Of a stretch of 7,887 bases of DNA, positions 4,921 to 7,887 are shown piece after piece. The position numbers and the translations under genes are program-made. A model generated the notes under the pieces. That model was given only the letters and a program-made list of their open reading frames with translations, made no database searches and was not told the DNA's origin. Source of the stretch: Pseudomonadota bacterium (GTDB lineage Bacteria > Pseudomonadota > Alphaproteobacteria > Rhizobiales > Xanthobacteraceae); contig JAEWCJ010000117.1 in NCBI GenBank assembly GCA_023390695.1, positions 1-7,887 of the forward strand, given 5' to 3'. How positions within the stretch are numbered: position 1 is the stretch's first letter; every line of letters begins with the position of its first letter.

Positions 4921-6533
4921 AGCTGCCGGCCGAGCGCGCGGGCCCGCGCCGCGCTCACCTTGCCGGCATCGTAGGCGCGCCAGCGCGCGCACAGATGCTG
5001 GTCCGGACGCAGCAGATAACTCGCTCCCGGCGTCGCGTCGAAGCGCTGCGCAAAATAGCCGCGATCATCCTGCAGATCTTCGCCGATGACGGTGAGCTTG
5101 ATGCCTTCCGGCACGGACGGCACCGCGCCATCCTGCACGTAAAGCAGCTCGAAGCCGTTCGACAATGTTTCCAGCAGATGACAGGTGCCGCCATCCGGCG
5201 TCCGCATCTGCGCGTCGGGCACCGGCGCGCCAAGCCGCGCCGTGCCGGCAAAGACCTGCTCATCGGGCGTCGACAGCGGCGTGTCATGCACGGTCGCGAC
5301 CGACAACCGTCCGGAATTCACCATGCGCCGCGCGAATTCGCAGCACGGCGCCAGCGCCAGCACGGCATTGCGCAGGCCGCGTTCGGCAGCCGAATGCGGA
5401 GCGATGAAATCGGTCGAGCGCGTCGAATGCGCGATGTTCTCGTCCGCCGCCTGCATGCGCTCCTGGTCGTAGCTGTCGATCAGCCGCGCATCGGCCTCGC
5501 CCGCCAGCACCGCGGCCAGTTTCCAGGCCAGATTCTCCGCATCCTGCACGCCGGAATTGGCGCCGCGCGCACCGAACGGCGACACCTGATGCGCGCTGTC
5601 ACCGGCGAAAATCACGCGCCCATGCACGAAGCGCTCCAGCCGCCGGCAATTGAAACGATAGATCGACACCCATTCCAGTTCGAAATTGCGCGCACCGAGC
5701 ATTTTCTGCAAGCGCGGAATGACGCGTTCGGGCTTTTGCTCGGCCTCGACATCGGCGTCCGGTCCGAGTTGCAGATCGATGCGCCAGACATTGTCGGGCT
5801 GGCGGTGCATCAGCGCGGATTGTCCCGATTGAAAAGGCGGATCGAACCTGAAGCGCCGCTCGGTCGGAAAATCCGCGGTCATGCGGATATCCGCGATCAG
5901 GAACTTGTCCTCGAAGGTGACGCCCTTGAACGACAGCCCCATCAGGTCGCGCAGGGTGGAGCGCGCGCCGTCGGCGGCGATCACCCAGTCGGCGTCGAGC
6001 TGATAGGCGCCGTCGGGCGTCTCGATGGTGAGGCGAACATCGTCATTGCGGCGCCCGAGCCCGACCACCTTGTTGCGCCAGCGCAGATCGATGCGGTCGA
6101 GGGCGAGCGCGCGGTCGACCAGCGCCTTTTCGAGATAATATTGCTGCAGGTTGATAAAGGCCGGCATGCGGTGGCCGTCTTCCGGCAGGAGATCGAAGGC
6201 ATAGACGAGATCGTCGCCCAGAAACACCTTGCCGAGTTTCCAAGTCACCCCCTGCCTGACCAGACTGTCGCCGACGCCGAGACGGTCGAGGATTTCCAGC
6301 GTGCGCTTTGCATAGCAGATACCGCGCGAGCCCTCGCCGATCCGGTCGGAATCATCAAGCAGCACGACGGGAACGCCGCGCATGGCAAGATCGATGGCCG
6401 CCGACAATCCGACCGGGCCGGCGCCGACGACAACCACCGGGTGGCGGGCCGGTGCAGTCCGATCCTGATCGCGCGAGCGGCGATAATTGTAATGATAGAC
6501 GGTCTTGCGTGCGCTGGGGACAGTCGACGCCAT
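4917..6533 (-). CDS. FAD-dependent aromatic-ring monooxygenase (PheA/TfdB/MhpA-like)
   Basis: A 538-residue class A flavoprotein hydroxylase. The FAD-binding Rossmann motif is VVVVGAGPVGL (33-43). The DG motif, which contacts FAD and NADPH, is AADGARSTLR (186-195). The second FAD motif is VIFAGDSAHQVSPFGARGAN (307-326), and QDAENLAWKL (330-339) follows it. The C-terminal part (about 430-530) corresponds to the thioredoxin-like dimerisation domain of phenol hydroxylases. Such enzymes use NAD(P)H and O2 to hydroxylate phenolic or hydroxyaryl acid substrates; the substrate cannot be read from the sequence. ATG 6531-6533 is chosen for GGGAGGAT (6536-6543) just upstream, although the frame stays open to 6623. 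A weak promoter candidate lies at 6592-6620. No ring-cleavage or other catabolic genes are visible, so a dedicated degradation pathway is not shown. Its stop shares CTAG (4917-4920) with csp. Confidence 0.9.
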   Translation of the reverse strand: MASTVPSARKTVYHYNYRRSRDQDRTAPARHPVVVVGAGPVGLSAAIDLAMRGVPVVLLDDSDRIGEGSRGICYAKRTLEILDRLGVGDSLVRQGVTWKLGKVFLGDDLVYAFDLLPEDGHRMPAFINLQQYYLEKALVDRALALDRIDLRWRNKVVGLGRRNDDVRLTIETPDGAYQLDADWVIAADGARSTLRDLMGLSFKGVTFEDKFLIADIRMTADFPTERRFRFDPPFQSGQSALMHRQPDNVWRIDLQLGPDADVEAEQKPERVIPRLQKMLGARNFELEWVSIYRFNCRRLERFVHGRVIFAGDSAHQVSPFGARGANSGVQDAENLAWKLAAVLAGEADARLIDSYDQERMQAADENIAHSTRSTDFIAPHSAAERGLRNAVLALAPCCEFARRMVNSGRLSVATVHDTPLSTPDEQVFAGTARLGAPVPDAQMRTPDGGTCHLLETLSNGFELLYVQDGAVPSVPEGIKLTVIGEDLQDDRGYFAQRFDATPGASYLLRPDQHLCARWRAYDAGKVSAARARALGRQL

Positions 6534-6591
6534 AGATCCTCCCGGTGGCGCGCTTGTTCTTTTGCGGCGGCGCCAGACGGTTTCGCCACAA

Positions 6592-6620
6592 GAGATAGCG
6601 CGCTTCAGGAGATGCGGCAA
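6592..6620 (-). promoter_or_regulatory. Weak promoter candidate for the monooxygenase
   Basis: On the minus strand TTGCCG (6615-6620) and TATCTC (6592-6597) are 17 bp apart. The -35 is fair and the -10 poor. It is the only candidate I see in the 121 bp between the hydrolase stop and the monooxygenase start. No terminator hairpin is seen there, so read-through from the hydrolase gene is equally possible. Confidence 0.2.
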
Positions 6621-6654
6621 CACGCAGGCATCCGCAGGGACGCCGCCGAGAAGC

Positions 6655-7656
6655 CTAGTTCAACGGCTGGGTGACGGCATAAGCGGGTCCGGTCGCCTCA
6701 TCGATGGCGTGGCGGATCTGCTCGCGAACCTTGGCATGCGACAGGAAAAGATCGTGATTGATGGCGCCAACGGCGACCTGCGAGGCATCGATGACCTTCA
6801 GACCGAGCGCCTGCAGCCGTTTCGCCTCAGCGGCGCCGACGCGGGTGACGCCGCCCGACATCCGCCGCATGATGTCCAAAGCCCGGTCGGTCGCCGCGAC
6901 CAGCACGGTGATCTTGCCGGTCAGCGGCCCAATGCGGTTGATCGAGGACGAGAAGACATCGATGTCGATATCCGGCGCGGCGAGCACCACCGCTCCAAGA
7001 TTGTCCGCCACCGCGCGGCCGCGCCGGTCATAGAGCTGGCGCAGCACTTCGACTGTCAGCATGGTCCCCATCGAATGCGCCACGATATTGATCCGGCCGA
7101 CATTGGGATCGGCGATCAACTGATCGAGCATGCCCTCGAAGGCGTCGCGTGACCACATCGCGCTTTCGCGATCGTAATTATAGTCCGTCAGGCTGGCCTT
7201 CGACGGCCACGAGAACAGCATGGTCTCGCCGCGGAACTGAACGCCGTCCGACAGCCGCGCGGCATCCTGTGCCGCCGTCTCGAAGGTCTGGTTGAAGCCG
7301 TGCACATAGATCAGCACGTCGCGCCGTCCGCCGCCGCGCGAGAGGCCCTCGCCGACCGGGATGGCGTCGACGGTCGCGATCCGCCAGTCGCCCAAACCGA
7401 CCTGGGCGAAGGCGCTTGCGGCGGGCGATGCCAGCGTCACACGCGCCTGGCTGGCGCTGCCGCGCTCCGATCCGAACCAGGGCGACGATTGCGCGCCCCG
7501 GACCGGATTCCGCGTCGTCACCACGGTCAGAACGGGATCGCCGGTGATCGCCGACACGGCGTTGTTCTGCGGCAGCAGTGATGAATTTCCCGTGGAGCAG
7601 GCGGCAAGCAGCGCCACAAGGCCGGCCGCGCTGAGAAAGCGCAAACAGCGGCGCAT
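6655..7656 (-). CDS. Alpha/beta-hydrolase lipoprotein (DUF900 / COG4782 type)
   Basis: A 333-residue protein starting MRRCLRFLSAAGLVALLAAC. The lipobox LAAC with Cys20 predicts signal peptidase II processing and lipidation, and Ser at +2 favours the outer membrane. The hydrolase fold begins with DVLIYVHGFNQTF (His119 and Gly120 near the oxyanion hole) and continues with LFSWPSK. The nucleophile elbow is AHSMGT with Ser195. The acid is probably Asp257 (AATDRALD), with Asp229 (APDIDIDVF) as alternative, and the catalytic His is probably His301 (INHDLF). These blocks match DUF900 'esterase/lipase superfamily' proteins; substrates are generally unknown. Start is uncertain: an in-frame ATG at 7693-7695 adds 13 residues, and neither has a good ribosome site. 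The shorter form gives a normal lipoprotein signal. It is transcribed toward the monooxygenase, 121 bp apart. Confidence 0.85.
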   Translation of the reverse strand: MRRCLRFLSAAGLVALLAACSTGNSSLLPQNNAVSAITGDPVLTVVTTRNPVRGAQSSPWFGSERGSASQARVTLASPAASAFAQVGLGDWRIATVDAIPVGEGLSRGGGRRDVLIYVHGFNQTFETAAQDAARLSDGVQFRGETMLFSWPSKASLTDYNYDRESAMWSRDAFEGMLDQLIADPNVGRINIVAHSMGTMLTVEVLRQLYDRRGRAVADNLGAVVLAAPDIDIDVFSSSINRIGPLTGKITVLVAATDRALDIMRRMSGGVTRVGAAEAKRLQALGLKVIDASQVAVGAINHDLFLSHAKVREQIRHAIDEATGPAYAVTQPLN

Positions 7657-7702
7657 GATCAAGACAGGCGAATTCGCGAACGCGGCAACAAGCATCGGCT
7701 AT

Positions 7703-7738
7703 GGAACCGGAGATAAATCAGAACCCCTCCGGCCTTCC
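7703..7738. repeat. Inverted repeat upstream of the hydrolase lipoprotein gene
   Basis: CCGGAG (7707-7712) pairs with CTCCGG (7727-7732) across 14 bases. GGAA (7703-7706) pairs with TTCC (7735-7738) if two bases bulge, for 10 bp in total. There is no T-run, so it is more likely an operator or a weak hairpin than an intrinsic terminator for the gene ending at 7778. Confidence 0.35.
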
Positions 7739-7777
7739 AATGATGCGCGATCGCGGCGACACGGTGGCGTCAGCGTG

Positions 7778-7887
7778 TCAGCCCTGTAGCGCCGCCCACA
7801 TTTCCCGGTCGCGTTCGGCGGTCCATATGACCGGCCAAGCAATACCTTTCGCCTCGTCATAGGCGCGCGCCACGTTGAACGGCAGGC
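7778..7887 (-). CDS. C-terminal end of an unidentified protein (cut by window edge)
   Basis: The last 35 codons of a minus-strand gene that enters from beyond base 7887 and ends in TGA (7778-7780). The residues begin LPFNVARAYDEAKGIAWPVI and end MWAALQG; the tail is tryptophan-rich (three Trp) and charged. Codon use is typical of the window, with C or G dominating third positions. The frame is supported only by its openness and composition, and I do not recognise the family. It runs in the same direction as the hydrolase lipoprotein gene, 121 bp upstream of that gene's chosen start. Confidence 0.5.
   Translation of the reverse strand, partial: LPFNVARAYDEAKGIAWPVIWTAERDREMWAALQG

Noticed and set aside
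4575..6674. Long plus-strand open frame (699 codons) across csp and the monooxygenase
   Set aside because: It crosses two well-supported genes in other frames, is rich in Arg/His/Gln repeats typical of shadow frames, and has no domain.

Overview
The window is GC-rich with tightly packed genes. Codon usage and family content (a YeeE/YedE sulfur carrier with a BigR/SqrR-type regulator, a GcrA/CtrA-style TTAA motif, a hybrid kinase with an 'AHDFNNLL' H-box, DUF2783) suggest an alphaproteobacterium, most likely a Hyphomicrobiales relative of Bradyrhizobium/Rhodopseudomonas. That placement is inferred from protein style only. I see no mobile element, tRNA, rRNA or CRISPR array, and no gene-free stretch longer than 300 bases.

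Left part (1-748): a divergent pair. The start of a YeeE/YedE membrane transporter gene (minus strand, cut by the window edge) faces an ArsR-family regulator (plus strand). The regulator has two cysteines exactly 66 residues apart, as in the persulfide sensors SqrR and BigR. Two tandem copies of ATTC-N8-GAAT, the operator I recall for SqrR, lie on both divergent promoters and on the regulator's start codon. This reads as a compact sulfide/persulfide-responsive switch for sulfur uptake or trafficking, and it is the best-supported story in the window.

Middle left (749-1711): a small secreted six-cysteine protein of unknown function, preceded by a CtrA-like site, converges on a creA-family gene encoding an exported protein.

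Middle (1712-4151): a leader region with several inverted repeats, then a large membrane-bound hybrid histidine kinase (two membrane helices, a Cache-like periplasmic sensor, HisKA, HATPase and a C-terminal receiver). It has no ATG start and no adjacent DNA-binding response regulator. The kinase is divergent from creA.

Middle right (4148-6533): a DUF2783 gene (minus), a cytosolic Csp-type copper storage protein with 18 cysteines (plus), and an FAD-dependent aromatic-ring monooxygenase (minus). The two convergent junctions, kinase/DUF2783 and csp/monooxygenase, each end on a shared CTAG that supplies TAG to both strands. An exact 14-bp direct repeat brackets the DUF2783 gene.

Right part (6655-7887): a DUF900-type alpha/beta-hydrolase lipoprotein (minus), preceded by an inverted repeat and by the C-terminal end of an unidentified minus-strand gene cut by the window edge.
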